This document shows, one piece after another, positions 9,672 through 21,525 of a stretch of DNA of 64,000 nt. The translations under genes were made by a program, and so were the position numbers. Origin of the DNA: Aureimonas ureilytica DSM 18598 = NBRC 106430 (GTDB lineage Bacteria > Pseudomonadota > Alphaproteobacteria > Rhizobiales > Rhizobiaceae). The notes beneath the pieces are model-generated. The model searched no databases. It was not told where the DNA came from and saw only the letters and a program-made list of their open reading frames with translations. The stretch's first letter is position 1, and each line of letters opens with the position of its first letter. The DNA lies in assembly GCF_000382705.1 (NCBI RefSeq), contig NZ_ARQE01000005.1, forward strand, positions 186,001-250,000, read 5' to 3'.

Positions 9672-10405
9672 CCAAGACACCCACTTCCCGCCTCGACAAG
9701 CTGCTGGCCAATATGGGCTATGCCTCGCGCCGCGAGATCCAGCTTCTGGCCAAGAACGGCCGCATCCGGCTCGACGGAGCGCCGGTTCCGCGCGCCGACG
9801 AGCGCATCGCGCTGACGCCCGATCTCGAAACGCGGCTGGTGGTGGACGGCGAGGCGCTCGACCCGCTGCCGGGCTTCGCGCTCATGGTCAACAAGCCGCT
9901 CGGCGTCACCTGCTCGCACAAGGAAGCCGGTCCGCTCGTCTACGATCTCCTGCCGACGCGCTGGCGGCGGCGCGACCCGGCCATCTCGACGGTCGGCCGT
10001 CTCGACAAGGAAACCTCGGGCCTTCTCCTGATGACCGACGACGGCGCGCTGCTCCATCGCATCATCTCGCCGAGCCGCCACGTTCCCAAGCGCTACCGCG
10101 CCCATCTCGCGCGCCCGCTCACCGGCGCGGAAGGCGCGCTCTTCGCCTCCGGCACGCTCCTGCTGGAGGGCGAGGACAAGCCGCTCGCGCCGGCCGAGCT
10201 GGAGGTCGTCGGCCCGCAGGAAGCCATCCTGCAGGTTCACGAAGGGCGCTATCATCAGGTGCGCCGCATGTTCGCGGCGGCCGGCAATCACGTGGAAGCG
10301 CTGCACCGCGAATCCGTCGGCGGGCTGACGCTGCCGGCCGATCTCGAACCCGGCGCGATCCGCCGGCTCACGCAAGCCGATCTCGCCGCGATCTTCGCGG
10401 GCTGA
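9668..10405 (+). CDS. rsuA: rRNA pseudouridine synthase, RsuA family
   Basis: A 245-residue enzyme. An S4 RNA-binding domain lies at residues 6-55 (RLDKLLANMGYASRREIQ), followed by the catalytic domain with VGRLDKETSGLLLMTDDG, in which the Asp is the family nucleophile, and YHQVRRMFAAAGNHVEALHR near the C-terminus. This is the RsuA/RluB/E/F branch; RsuA makes pseudouridine in 16S rRNA. The start is the ATG at 9668, which overlaps the methyltransferase stop by 4 bp. A longer open frame upstream lies inside that gene. RsuA rather than RluB/E/F is likely but not certain. Confidence 0.88.
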   Translation: MTKTPTSRLDKLLANMGYASRREIQLLAKNGRIRLDGAPVPRADERIALTPDLETRLVVDGEALDPLPGFALMVNKPLGVTCSHKEAGPLVYDLLPTRWRRRDPAISTVGRLDKETSGLLLMTDDGALLHRIISPSRHVPKRYRAHLARPLTGAEGALFASGTLLLEGEDKPLAPAELEVVGPQEAILQVHEGRYHQVRRMFAAAGNHVEALHRESVGGLTLPADLEPGAIRRLTQADLAAIFAG

Positions 10406-10425
10406 CGAGAGACCCGCGCCCGACC

Positions 10426-10941
10426 CTATCGGTTGGGGAGCCCCGCCGCCTCACGCCCGGCGCGGATCTTGTCCGCCTCGCGCCCGATCTGGTCGCGCAG
10501 CTTGACGAGCCCCGCGCGGGTGGACGCGACGCTTGCCGCCGGCAGGGACGGGCCGGGATAGCGCGCGTCCCAGGCGAGCACCGCGTCGATCGTCTTCTGG
10601 AGCGCGGGGATATCGCCGAAGGCCCAGCCGTTCACCTCCGGCCCGATCGTCTCGAAGAGCGAGGCGAAGAGCGCCGGCTCCCCGCTCGGGTCCTGCGCGG
10701 GGTTCGCCGCCAGGCGCGCGTGCCAGCGGAGCTGCCCGGCATAGAACCAGAAGGTCGCCTCCTCCGGCCGGCCCGCCGCCATCAGGGCCGGCGCCTTCGC
10801 GACGAGTTCGCTCGGATGGGCCTTCGCAAGGGTCTCGGCGCCCTCCGGCCAGGGCTCCGCCTGGGCCGGCCAAGCGGCGAGACAAAGCGCCATGAGAAGG
10901 CTCACGATCAAGCGACGAACCATCGGCAAGGCCTTCTTCAC
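10426..10941 (-). CDS. Exported protein of unknown function
   Basis: A 171-residue protein with a clear Sec signal peptide (MKKALPMVRRLIVSLLMALCLAAWPAQA, cleavage near residue 28). The mature part is alpha-helical and Trp/Ala-rich, with ATFWFYAGQLRWHARLAANP as the most distinctive segment. I do not recognise the family. It is convergent with rsuA across a 20-bp gap. A second ATG at residue 7 (MVRRLIV) is equally possible as start. It is probably periplasmic. Confidence 0.7.
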   Translation of the reverse strand: MKKALPMVRRLIVSLLMALCLAAWPAQAEPWPEGAETLAKAHPSELVAKAPALMAAGRPEEATFWFYAGQLRWHARLAANPAQDPSGEPALFASLFETIGPEVNGWAFGDIPALQKTIDAVLAWDARYPGPSLPAASVASTRAGLVKLRDQIGREADKIRAGREAAGLPNR

Positions 10942-10996
10942 CGCGCGATCGACGCGCGTTCACGCCGCAAAGACGATAGGCGCCTCGCCTGCCGCT

Positions 10997-11296
10997 TCAA
11001 CTCAGACCCGCCGCGCGGGCGAGCGCCACCAGCACCGTGCCGAGGATCACCGTCGTCAGGAGCGACAGGCGCAGCGCGAGCACGGCGCAAAGGAGGATCA
11101 CGACCTTCTCCGCCCTGTCGCCCTCGACGAAGACCGGCATGACGATGGCGGTGAGGACGGCGGCCGGCACGGCGTCGAGCGCCGCCTCGACGCGCGGATG
11201 CACGCGCTCGAAGCGGGCGAGAACGAGATAGCCGCCGATGCGCGTCAGATAGGTCAGAACCGCCGAGCCGAGGATCAGGAACCAGGTCTCGCTCAT
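10997..11296 (-). CDS. azlD: AzlD-type branched-chain amino acid export subunit
   Basis: A 99-residue protein with about three membrane segments (WFLILGSAVLTYLTRIGGYL; VPAAVLTAIVMPVFV; KVVILLCAVLALRLSLLTTV). It is the small partner of the AzlC/AzlD (YgaZ/YgaH) exporter of branched-chain and related amino acids. The ATG overlaps the azlC stop by 4 bp (ATGA), giving the azlC-azlD order usual for the family. Substrate specificity cannot be read from the sequence. Confidence 0.85.
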   Translation of the reverse strand: MSETWFLILGSAVLTYLTRIGGYLVLARFERVHPRVEAALDAVPAAVLTAIVMPVFVEGDRAEKVVILLCAVLALRLSLLTTVILGTVLVALARAAGLS

Positions 11297-12000
11297 GCCG
11301 CTTCGCCCTCCGCCTTTGCCGGCGTTTCGGGCGTGCGCAGGGACGCGACGAGAATGCCGGCGAGACCGCCCAGCGTGACATGCCAGGGCGTGCCGAGCGT
11401 CGCATAGGCCAGGAGCGCGACGATCGCGCTGGTGCCGGCCACCGGCCAGAACTGCCGACGGTGGCGGAAGGCCATGGTCTGCGCGAGGAAATAGATCGGC
11501 AGCGCGAAGTCCAGCGCATAGCGCTCGGGATTCTCGATCAGGCGGCCGAACAGGGCGCCGAGCAACGATGCCAGCGCCCAGCCGACATAGAGCATGAGCG
11601 CGAAGGCGAAATAATAGGTCTTGCGGACGACGCCGTCGCCGGCCCGCGCTTCCGCCGCCGCGAAGGACGGGTCCACCAGAAGAAAGAAGGCCAGCGCCTT
11701 TTCGACGCCGTCGAAGCGCGAGAGATGCCGCCCGACCGACGCGGAATACAGGACATGGCGGAAGTTGATGGCGAAGACGCCGATCAGGATCGCCCAGACC
11801 GGGGCGCCCGTGCCGATCATCTGCAGCGCCAGGAACTGGCTGGACCCGGCATAGACGCTGAGCGAGAAGCCGAGCGTCTCGGAGAGCGTGAAGCCGGTGC
11901 GCGTCGCCAGCGCGCCATAGACCGCCCCGAAGGGCACGAGAGCCAGAAGCAGCGGCGCCGAATGGGCGACGCCCGCGCGAAATTCGGAAGAGCGGGACAC
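11293..12000 (-). CDS. azlC: AzlC-type branched-chain amino acid export protein
   Basis: A 235-residue membrane protein. LVPFGAVYGALATRTGFTLS and the YAGSSQFLALQM segment are the AzlC signature, followed by several hydrophobic helices. I chose the GTG at 12000 (MSRSSEFRAGV), which gives normal family length; a TTG at 12006 is an alternative. The open frame extends to 12522, but only through a shadow of the exonuclease gene. azlD follows with a 4-bp overlap. The pair probably forms an inner-membrane amino-acid exporter. Confidence 0.85.
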   Translation of the reverse strand: MSRSSEFRAGVAHSAPLLLALVPFGAVYGALATRTGFTLSETLGFSLSVYAGSSQFLALQMIGTGAPVWAILIGVFAINFRHVLYSASVGRHLSRFDGVEKALAFFLLVDPSFAAAEARAGDGVVRKTYYFAFALMLYVGWALASLLGALFGRLIENPERYALDFALPIYFLAQTMAFRHRRQFWPVAGTSAIVALLAYATLGTPWHVTLGGLAGILVASLRTPETPAKAEGEAA

Positions 12001-12091
12001 GAGCAAACCCGATGGAAACAGCGGATGCGCCCTTCTAGAACCTCCCGCCCGGAGGGAACAGCCGCCCGGGCGTTTTTCCCACGCCGGACTT

Positions 12092-12955
12092 TCAGAGCTT
12101 GGCGCGGTCCAGAACGAAGCGCTCCAGATGCGCCAGGGCGGGTGCCTCGGTGGGGGCGAGATCGGTGAAGTCGCCCTCGTGCAGCGCGCGCACATGACGG
12201 CATTCGGCCCGGAAGCGCGCGCCGGGGCAGGAACAGGCCAGCCGCCACGCCCCGGCCTGCCCGAACTGCGCCAGAAGCACGTCATAGGGCGTGCCGCGCG
12301 AACCGCGCACCGTGTAGCGGAACGGCCCGCGCCCCGCGCTTGGGGGCCGGAGCTGCGAGGCGAGCGCGCGGTCGGCGATGCCGCCCAAGGCCCGCTCGCG
12401 CCGCGCGGCGACCTCGCGGCGCAGCCCGAGCCGGTCGGCGAGATCCCGCACGTCCCGCGCGCCCGCCGCCTGAACCCCCTCCAGCGCGATCGTCGCGCAG
12501 GCGAAAGCGTCGTCGCCGGCATGGTGATGGCGAAAGCCGACGCCGAAGCGCGCGGCCATGGTGGACAGCTTGTGGTTGGGCGAATCCGGCCAGAGGCGGC
12601 GGGACACGGCCACGGTGCAGAGCGCCGAAAAGCGCGGCTGGGCGAGGCCGTAGAGCGACAGGCAGGCGCCGAGCACCTTCAGATCGAAGCTCGCATTGTG
12701 CGCGACCACGAGCGCGCCCTCCAGCCGATCCGCAAAGCCGGCGAAGACCTCCGGGAAGCTCGGTGCGTCGAGAACGTCATGCGGGCGGATGCCATGGACG
12801 CGGATATTGCCGGGGTCGAAGCGTAGATCGGCCGGGCGGATCAGCGTGTAATGCCGCTGCGTGACCTCGCAGCCTTCCACGAAGGCGAGGCCGACCGCGC
12901 AAGCGCTCGCCGCCTCGCTCGTGGCGGTCTCGAAGTCGATGGCGAGGATGGTCAT
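12092..12955 (-). CDS. DEDDh 3'-5' exonuclease with C-terminal SWIM-like zinc motif
   Basis: A 287-residue protein. Residues 1-175 are a DnaQ-like exonuclease: DFET (Asp7, Glu9), AHNASFDLKVL with the second Asp, and HHHAGDDAF with the His and last Asp, i.e. the full DEDDh set with an intact active site. Residues 220-265 hold a second module, WRLACSCPGARFRAECRH, in which Cys241-x-Cys243-x8-Cys252-x-His254 fits the CxCx(n)CxH SWIM zinc-binding pattern. SWIM domains usually bind DNA or protein. The first half resembles proofreading epsilon subunits and exonuclease X-type repair nucleases. It is a single gene between azlC and ligA. The fusion suggests a targeted repair nuclease, which is inference. 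Confidence 0.85.
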   Translation of the reverse strand: MTILAIDFETATSEAASACAVGLAFVEGCEVTQRHYTLIRPADLRFDPGNIRVHGIRPHDVLDAPSFPEVFAGFADRLEGALVVAHNASFDLKVLGACLSLYGLAQPRFSALCTVAVSRRLWPDSPNHKLSTMAARFGVGFRHHHAGDDAFACATIALEGVQAAGARDVRDLADRLGLRREVAARRERALGGIADRALASQLRPPSAGRGPFRYTVRGSRGTPYDVLLAQFGQAGAWRLACSCPGARFRAECRHVRALHEGDFTDLAPTEAPALAHLERFVLDRAKL

Positions 12956-13020
12956 GCCGTTCTTTCAATGCGTTAACGGCCGGACCCTACGCCTTCGCCG
13001 GCCCCGCGATCAAGCCGGGA

Positions 13021-15513
<2,493 letters not shown>

Positions 15514-15571
15514 TCAAGCAAACGGAATCGGGCAAGCGATACACCGATTCTGGGGCGGCCCGACAGATAAG

Positions 15572-17245
15572 TCAGCCCGCGACGCCGATCAGTCGCGCCG
15601 CCGCCGCGCGCGCCTCGTCGGTCACGATGTCGCCCGCGAGCATCCGCGCGATCTCCTCGCGTCGCGCCGGCACGTCGATCGTCATGACGCGGGTCGACAG
15701 GCGCTCGTCGCCCGGCGTCGCTTCCGCCTTGGAAATCAGGAGATGCGTCGTCGCGCGGGCCGCCACCTGCGGGGCGTGGGTGACCGAGAGAACCTGCACC
15801 GTGCCGGCGAGGCGCGCCAGACGGCGGCCGATCGCATCGGCCACCGCGCCGCCGACGCCCGTGTCGATTTCGTCGAACACGAGGGTCGGGGCCGAGCCCT
15901 TGTCGGCGAGCGCGACTTTCAGCGCCAGGAGAAAGCGCGACAGCTCGCCGCCCGAGGCGACCTTCATCATCGGCCCGGCACGGGTGCCCGGATTGGTGCG
16001 CACCCAGAACTCGGCCGTGTCGATGCCGCTCGCGGCGCGGGCCTCCGGGTCGCTCGTCAGTTCCACAATGAAGGCGGCGCGCTCGAGCTTCATGTCCGGC
16101 AGCTCCGCCATGACGGCCGCTTCCAAGAGCCCTGCCGTTTCGCGGCGCTTGGCCGAGAGGTCGACGGCGAGACGATCGAACACCTCGCGCCGCTCGGCCA
16201 CTTCCGCGCCGAGCTTCACCAGCCGCTCTTCGCCCGCATCGAGATCGGCGAGGTCGGCCACCATCTTGGCGGTGAGATCGGCGAGATCGTCCACCGGCAC
16301 ATTGTATTTGCGCCCCGCCGCGCGCAGTGCGAACAAGCGCTCCTCGCATTGCTCCAGCGCACGCGGGTCGAACTCCAGGGTGCGCAGCGCGCCCTGCAAG
16401 CTCATCTGCGCGTCGGACAGGGCATCGACGGCGGTCTCCACCCGTGCCAGCGCCTCGTCCAGAAGACCGGGCAGCTCGTCCTTCTTGCGGTCGAGACGAC
16501 GCAAAAGGCTCGCGAGGCCGGGAATGGGCGATTGCGGCCCGGCCAGTTCCTCATGCGCGTCGTTGACGTCGGTCGCGATCTTTTCCGAGCGCATCATGGT
16601 CTGGCGCTTTTCGGCGAGTTCCTCTTCCTCGCCGGCGAGCGGGGCGAGCGTCGTCAGCTCCTCGACGCTGGCGCGCAGATAGTCGGCCTCGCGCGCCGCC
16701 GCTTCCACACGGGCGCGGTGGCGCGACAATTCGGTCTCGGCCTTGCGCCACGCGCCGAAGGCTTCGGCGACGGCTCCAGCCTCGGTGGCGAGCCCGCCAT
16801 ATTCGTCGAGAAGCCGGCGATGGGCCTCGGGATCGACCAGCGCGCGGTCGTCATGCTGGCCGTGGATTTCCACCAGCGTCGCGCCGATCTCGCGCATCAG
16901 GCCGACGCTGGAGGGGCGGTCGTTGATGAAGACGCGGGTGCGCCCGTCGGCGCTCTGCACGCGGCGCAAGATCACGTCGCCGTCGTCGTCGAACCCGTTG
17001 TCGAGGAGCAGGCGGCGCGCGGGATGGGCGGCCGGCAGATCGAAGACGGCCGACACCTCGCCCTGTTTGGAGCCATGGCGCACGAGGTCGCCATCGCCCC
17101 GCCCGCCGAGCGCCAGCGAGAGCGCGTCGAGCAGGATCGACTTGCCGGCGCCGGTCTCGCCGGTCAGCACGGAAAGCCCCTGGGCGAGCCCGAGATCGAG
17201 CCGGTCGATGAGAACGATGTCGCGGATCGAAAGGTGAACAAGCAT
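15572..17245 (-). CDS. recN: DNA repair ATPase RecN
   Basis: A 557-residue SMC-like ATPase acting in double-strand-break repair. Walker A is GETGAGKS at residues 29-36. EIHGQHDDRALVDPE follows the first lobe, then a central coiled coil rich in Glu/Arg/Ala (about 170-390), the SGGELSRFLLALKVAL signature and the DEIDTGVGG Walker B. Length and order are those of full RecN. Upstream, bamD ends with an intrinsic terminator, so recN and ligA must have a promoter in the 144-bp gap. I saw no GTTC-N7-GTTC box there. Confidence 0.97.
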   Translation of the reverse strand: MLVHLSIRDIVLIDRLDLGLAQGLSVLTGETGAGKSILLDALSLALGGRGDGDLVRHGSKQGEVSAVFDLPAAHPARRLLLDNGFDDDGDVILRRVQSADGRTRVFINDRPSSVGLMREIGATLVEIHGQHDDRALVDPEAHRRLLDEYGGLATEAGAVAEAFGAWRKAETELSRHRARVEAAAREADYLRASVEELTTLAPLAGEEEELAEKRQTMMRSEKIATDVNDAHEELAGPQSPIPGLASLLRRLDRKKDELPGLLDEALARVETAVDALSDAQMSLQGALRTLEFDPRALEQCEERLFALRAAGRKYNVPVDDLADLTAKMVADLADLDAGEERLVKLGAEVAERREVFDRLAVDLSAKRRETAGLLEAAVMAELPDMKLERAAFIVELTSDPEARAASGIDTAEFWVRTNPGTRAGPMMKVASGGELSRFLLALKVALADKGSAPTLVFDEIDTGVGGAVADAIGRRLARLAGTVQVLSVTHAPQVAARATTHLLISKAEATPGDERLSTRVMTIDVPARREEIARMLAGDIVTDEARAAAARLIGVAG

Positions 17246-17339
17246 GCGCGCGAAGGGCTAGTCCGTGTTGGGACGCAAGGCAAGCGCGAAGATATGGTCG
17301 ATGAGGGAGGGGCGGAAGGGGCGCCTGGCTTCGCGCATG

Positions 17340-17364
17340 AAAAAGGCCGGCGAAACGCCGGCCT
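17340..17364 (-). terminator. Intrinsic terminator after bamD
   Basis: A 9-bp GC stem (AGGCCGGCG/CGCCGGCCT at 17344-17352 and 17356-17364) with an AAA/TTT loop. On the minus strand it is followed by TTTTT. It lies 26 bp past the bamD stop and separates bamD from recN. Confidence 0.85.
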
Positions 17365-17389
17365 CGATCTCGTTTCGGGCTGACCGCGC

Positions 17390-18319
17390 TCAGACGCGCG
17401 GGGCGCCGACCTCGGTCTTGGCGGCCTGTGCGTCCGGCGCCGGATCGCGATCCGCGCCGGTGATGAGGCGCGTCGCGTTGCCGAACCAGGACGAGCCGGT
17501 GCCGGCGCGCGGCTGGAGGCCGTTGGACTGGAGAAGGCTGTAGGAGTCCTTGTACCACTGCGATTCCGGGAAGTTCTGACCGAGCACCGAGGCGGAGGCC
17601 TGGGCTTCGTTGGTCAGGCCCATCGCGTAATAGGCTTCCGTCAGGCGCGCCAGCGCTTCTTCGACATGGCGGGTCTGGGGATAGGTGTCGACGACGTTCT
17701 TGAAGCGGTTGATGGCCGCGATGTACTCGCGCCGCTCCAGATAATAGCGACCGACCTGCATCTCCTTGCCGGCGAGCTGGTCGCGGCCGATGCGGATCTT
17801 GGACTTGGCGTCCTCGACATATTCGGAATTGGGATAGCGATCGACCACTTCCTGCATGGCGGCGACGGCGCGGGCCGTGTCGGTCTGGTCGCGCGTCACG
17901 TCGGGGATGCGGCGGAAGTAGGACAGGCCGATGATGTACTGCGCATAGGCCGCCTCGCTCGACCCCGGATAGGTCGACAGATAGCGCCGGGACGAGGACA
18001 CGGCGTCGTCGTAGTCGCCCTTGCGATAGGCGGCGAAGGCGCGCATCACCAGCGCCTTGCGGGCGTATTCCGAATAGGGATGCTGCTTGTCGACCGCGTC
18101 GAACTTCTTGGCGGCTTCGCCCAGGCGCCCCGCCTCGAGATTGGCCAGCCCCTGATTATAGAGCACGTCGGCCGGTTCGGTCTGCGAGGCGAGAGCCAGC
18201 GCGTCGATGTCATTGTCCTTGGACGTCATGCAGCCCGAGAGCAGCACGGTGGACGCAGCCAGAGCCAGCGCCATCGGGGCCGCGCGACCGCGGCCGAACA
18301 GCGGCATCTTGATACCCAT
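17390..18319 (-). CDS. bamD: Outer-membrane assembly lipoprotein BamD
   Basis: A 309-residue lipoprotein of the BAM complex that inserts beta-barrel proteins into the outer membrane. From the ATG at 18319 the N-terminus is a signal peptide with lipobox LLSGC, then five TPR-type helical pairs: [73 protein letters not shown] and [20 protein letters not shown]. The C-terminal tail is proline/alanine-rich. An AGGGGGAC ribosome site lies about 9 bases before this ATG; the longer frame to 18415 lacks a signal-like start. It lies between lpxC and recN. Confidence 0.95.
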   Translation of the reverse strand: MGIKMPLFGRGRAAPMALALAASTVLLSGCMTSKDNDIDALALASQTEPADVLYNQGLANLEAGRLGEAAKKFDAVDKQHPYSEYARKALVMRAFAAYRKGDYDDAVSSSRRYLSTYPGSSEAAYAQYIIGLSYFRRIPDVTRDQTDTARAVAAMQEVVDRYPNSEYVEDAKSKIRIGRDQLAGKEMQVGRYYLERREYIAAINRFKNVVDTYPQTRHVEEALARLTEAYYAMGLTNEAQASASVLGQNFPESQWYKDSYSLLQSNGLQPRAGTGSSWFGNATRLITGADRDPAPDAQAAKTEVGAPRV

Positions 18320-18479
18320 CGAACTCAAGTCCCCCTGGCTTTTCCAAACGCCGGTCTCACGGCGTTCCGCCTCGCTCCTACTACCGCGAGGGCGCGAGCG
18401 CATACAACGGTTCAAGGCGAGTTAACACGCCTTTTTTGTGGCGTTTCCCCGGCTCGGCGGCTTGCCCACCGAAACGAGA

Positions 18480-18517
18480 AGGGCGGCGGGCCGCGCATCA
18501 CCGCGTCCCGCCGCCCT
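18480..18517 (-). terminator. Probable terminator or hairpin after lpxC
   Basis: An 11-bp inverted repeat AGGGCGGCGGG/CCCGCCGCCCT (18480-18490 and 18507-18517) with a 16-base loop, 30 bp past the lpxC stop. Only a loose T-rich run (CTCGTTTCG) follows on the minus strand, so it may be a weak or factor-assisted terminator. Confidence 0.5.
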
Positions 18518-18546
18518 CCTGAAAGATCACGAAACGAAAAAACCCG

Positions 18547-19488
18547 TCACAGAATCTGCGGGCCGAAGGTCGGCGCCGCGGCGGCGACCAGCGGCGACTG
18601 GCGCAGCGGCGAGGCGCGCGTGCCGCCATCCACGATCTCGTAGGCCGAGCGATCGGCCATCAGCGCTTCCAGCGCCATGGCGTTCAAACGGTGGCCGCCC
18701 CGGAACGAGCGGTAGCAGCCGAGGATGCGCGCGCCGACCAAGGCCTGATCGCCCACCGCGTCCAGCGTCTTGTGACGCACGAACTCGTCCGTGTAGCGCA
18801 GGCCGCCCGGATTGATGACCTTGTCGTCATCGCCGATCACGACGGAGTTCTCGAGCGAGGAGCCGAGCGCGTGGCCCGAGGCCCAGAGGCGCTCGACATC
18901 CTTCATGAAGCCGAAGGTGCGGGCATTGGCCAGCTCGTCGCGGAACAGGGTCGGCGTCAGATCGGCGGCGAAGCTCTGGCGGCCGATCGCGGCGGTCGCG
19001 AACTCGATATCGACCTCGAAGCGCGTGCCGTCATAGGGACGGTACTCGGCAAAGCCGCCATTGCGCTCGACGCGCACGGTCTTCAGGACGCGGATGAAGC
19101 GGCGCGGCGCGCGCTGCGCGACGAGACCGGCCTGCTCGATGGCGCGCACGAAGGCCCCTGCCCCGCCATCCATGATCGGAACCTCGCGGCCCTCGATCTG
19201 GACCACGACATTGTCGACTTCCATGGCGTAGAGCGCGGCCATGAGATGCTCGATCGTGGCGACATGCGCGCCCTTCAGATCGCCGACGATGGTCGACAGG
19301 TCCGTGGACGAGACATTGGCCGAAACGGCGCGGATTTCCTGGATGAGGCCCGAGGGCTCGAAGACATGGAACACGACGCCCGTATCGGGCTCGGCGGGGT
19401 GCAGCGACAGCTCGACCATGGCACCGCTATGGACGCCCACGCCCTCGAAGCCGATCCGCGCGCCAATCGTGTGCTGCTTCGTGATCAC
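18547..19488 (-). CDS. lpxC: UDP-3-O-acyl-N-acetylglucosamine deacetylase LpxC
   Basis: A 313-residue zinc enzyme performing the committed step of lipid A synthesis. The zinc ligands are visible: His81 in VATIEHLMAALYA, and His/Asp in RHKTLDAVGDQAL. GGHRLNAMALEAL contains the catalytic His. The start is GTG (19488, MITKQHTIGAR), matching the usual LpxC N-terminus. It lies downstream of ftsZ, whose terminator implies a separate promoter. Position between ftsZ and bamD is normal for the order. Confidence 0.97.
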   Translation of the reverse strand: MITKQHTIGARIGFEGVGVHSGAMVELSLHPAEPDTGVVFHVFEPSGLIQEIRAVSANVSSTDLSTIVGDLKGAHVATIEHLMAALYAMEVDNVVVQIEGREVPIMDGGAGAFVRAIEQAGLVAQRAPRRFIRVLKTVRVERNGGFAEYRPYDGTRFEVDIEFATAAIGRQSFAADLTPTLFRDELANARTFGFMKDVERLWASGHALGSSLENSVVIGDDDKVINPGGLRYTDEFVRHKTLDAVGDQALVGARILGCYRSFRGGHRLNAMALEALMADRSAYEIVDGGTRASPLRQSPLVAAAAPTFGPQIL

Positions 19489-19789
19489 GTTACTCTATCC
19501 TACTCACTGCCGGTGCCCGATGCCGCCCTCGCCGGAGGCGTCGGGCGGGCGGGCTCGGCTACTCGTCACTCGATGGCGCGCGGGATGCTGCATTGCGGCA
19601 AACGGCGATCGATCCTTGGAGAGCAAACTAGGTCCGGGGTCGATTGTGGCCAAATCACGCTTGGTTACCCGTTGTTACCGGACGCTTGGTTAAGTCCCTC
19701 CTACCCCCCGGATTCCATGGCGCACGAACGAAAGAGCCCGCCCCTTGCGGGGCGGGCTCGTTAAGGCTTTTGCGACGGGTTTGTGAAGA
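19489..19789. other. Intergenic region ftsZ-lpxC
   Basis: 301 bp without a gene. It holds the ftsZ terminator hairpin (19734-19759) and the likely lpxC promoter. A tandem GGTTACCC/TGTTACCG (around 19663-19680) and a TGGTTAAG (around 19687) are seen upstream of lpxC. I cannot assign -35/-10 elements with confidence. Confidence 0.6.
19734..19759 (-). terminator. Intrinsic terminator after ftsZ
   Basis: An 11-bp perfect stem GAGCCCGCCCC/GGGGCGGGCTC with a TTGC loop. On the minus strand it is followed by TTTCGTT. It lies 30 bp past the ftsZ stop, so transcription of lpxC should mostly start anew. Confidence 0.75.
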
Positions 19790-21385
19790 TCAGTTCGACT
19801 GGCGGCGCAGGAAGGCCGGGATTTCGAGCTGGTCCTCTTCGCCGACCGGGCGCGTGGCCGTCTGCGGACGGGCCGCGGAATCGGCGGCCGCGCGGCGCGG
19901 CGCATAGGGGCTGGCCTCGGCCGGGCGACGCTCGGCCTGCTGGCGCGGCTGGCGGACCTGATCGCTGAGCACGACCTCGTCCTCTTCGCGGCGCGACAGG
20001 CCGGTGGTCAGGCGGCGCAGGAGACCCATCGGGCCGCGATCCTCGGCCACCGGCTCCATCGAGGCGCTGCGGCGCTCGATCTCGGCCTGCACCACGGGCG
20101 GGAAGTCTTCCACGCGCGGCATCCGGGTCTGGGCGGCCTGGGTGATCGGGGCACGGGGCGCGGGCTGGCGCGGCTGAACCTGGGCGATCTCGGCCTGGAG
20201 AGCGGCGGTGAAGTCGTCCTCCATGTCGTGCGTCGTGGCGGCGGGGGCCGGGGCGGGGCGCGGCTGCTGGACCGGCTGCGGCGCGGCGACGGTCGCGGCC
20301 GGCTGGAGCACGGGAGCGGCGGCCACGGGGGCCGGCTGCGGCGCGGGCTGGGCGGCCGGCGCGCTGGCGCGGGCGGCGGCGGCCCGCGTTTCGGCGGCGC
20401 GCTCGTAGACTTCCATGGCGGCCTTGTCGATGCCGGTGGCGACGACCGACACGCGGATCACGCCTTCCAGGTTCTCGTCGAAGGTCGCGCCGAGGATGAT
20501 GTTGGCGTCCTGGTCGACTTCCTCGCGGATGCGGGTCGCCGCTTCGTCCACCTCGAAGAGCGTGAGGTCACGCCCGCCGGTGATGGAGATGAGGAGGCCC
20601 TTGGCGCCCTTCATCGAGGTCTCGTCGAGCAGCGGGTTGGCGATCGCGGCCTCGGCGGCGGCCATGGCGCGGCCCTCGCCGGACGCTTCGCCCGTGCCCA
20701 TCATGGCCTTGCCCATCTCGCGCATCACGGAGCGAACGTCCGCGAAGTCGAGGTTGATGAGGCCTTCCTTGACCATCAGGTCGGTGATGCAGGCGACGCC
20801 CGAATAGAGGACCTGATCGGCCATGCCGAAGGCGTCGGCGAAGGTCGTCTTGTCGTTGGCGATGCGGAAGAGGTTCTGGTTCGGAATGACGATGAGCGTA
20901 TCGACATTCTTCTGCAGCTCTTCGATGCCCTGCTCGGCGATGCGCAGGCGGCGCTGGCCCTCGAAGTGGAAGGGCTTGGTGACGACGCCGACCGTCAGGA
21001 TGCCCTTTTCGCGCGCGGCGCGGGCGACGACGGGAGCCGCGCCCGTGCCCGTGCCGCCGCCCATGCCGGCGGTGACGAAGCACATGTGCGAGCCGAGGAG
21101 GTGATCGCAGATCTCGTCGAGCGACTCTTCGGCGGCCGCGCGGCCGACCTCGGGCTGCGAGCCGGCGCCGAGACCCTCGGTGACGGCGACGCCCATCTGG
21201 ATGACGCGTTCGGCGCGCGAGGAGCGCAGAGCCTGCGCGTCCGTGTTGGCGATCACGAACTCGACGCCTTCGAGGCCGGCATTGATCATGTTGTTGACGG
21301 CGTTGCAGCCGCCACCGCCGACGCCGAAGACCGTGATCCGGGGCTTGAGCTCGGTGATGTCGGGCTTCTGCAGGGTGATGCTCAT
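19790..21385 (-). CDS. ftsZ: Cell division GTPase FtsZ
   Basis: A 531-residue tubulin homologue that forms the Z-ring. The nucleotide-binding loop [13 protein letters not shown] is at 21-33 and the tubulin signature GGGTGTG at 109-115. The GTPase core ends near residue 325. A roughly 190-residue Ala/Pro/Gln/Arg-rich linker follows, typical of alphaproteobacteria, then the conserved C-terminal peptide [12 protein letters not shown] that binds FtsA and other partners. 140 bp separate it from ftsA, enough for an additional promoter; a hairpin with CCCGACGC/GCGTCGGG arms sits in that gap. Confidence 0.98.
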   Translation of the reverse strand: MSITLQKPDITELKPRITVFGVGGGGCNAVNNMINAGLEGVEFVIANTDAQALRSSRAERVIQMGVAVTEGLGAGSQPEVGRAAAEESLDEICDHLLGSHMCFVTAGMGGGTGTGAAPVVARAAREKGILTVGVVTKPFHFEGQRRLRIAEQGIEELQKNVDTLIVIPNQNLFRIANDKTTFADAFGMADQVLYSGVACITDLMVKEGLINLDFADVRSVMREMGKAMMGTGEASGEGRAMAAAEAAIANPLLDETSMKGAKGLLISITGGRDLTLFEVDEAATRIREEVDQDANIILGATFDENLEGVIRVSVVATGIDKAAMEVYERAAETRAAAARASAPAAQPAPQPAPVAAAPVLQPAATVAAPQPVQQPRPAPAPAATTHDMEDDFTAALQAEIAQVQPRQPAPRAPITQAAQTRMPRVEDFPPVVQAEIERRSASMEPVAEDRGPMGLLRRLTTGLSRREEDEVVLSDQVRQPRQQAERRPAEASPYAPRRAAADSAARPQTATRPVGEEDQLEIPAFLRRQSN

Positions 21386-21525
21386 CTCGTTGCCTTTCGG
21401 AGGGGCCGGACCGCCGCGCCGGCCTGAAGGTTTAAACCCGCCCGACGCGCTGGGAGGCGTCGGGGTTGAAATGGTCGTCGTTTAGTTTCCCACGCGAACC
21501 TTGTCAGAAACTCGGTCGAAGCTGG

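Noticed and set aside
17246-17389. SOS box for recN
   Set aside because: No GTTC-N7-GTTC or GAAC-N7-GAAC seen between bamD and recN.
18417-18436. AGGCG...CGCCTTTTTT terminator-like hairpin on the plus strand
   Set aside because: No plus-strand gene ends there and the stem is only 5 bp; it lies in the bamD upstream region.
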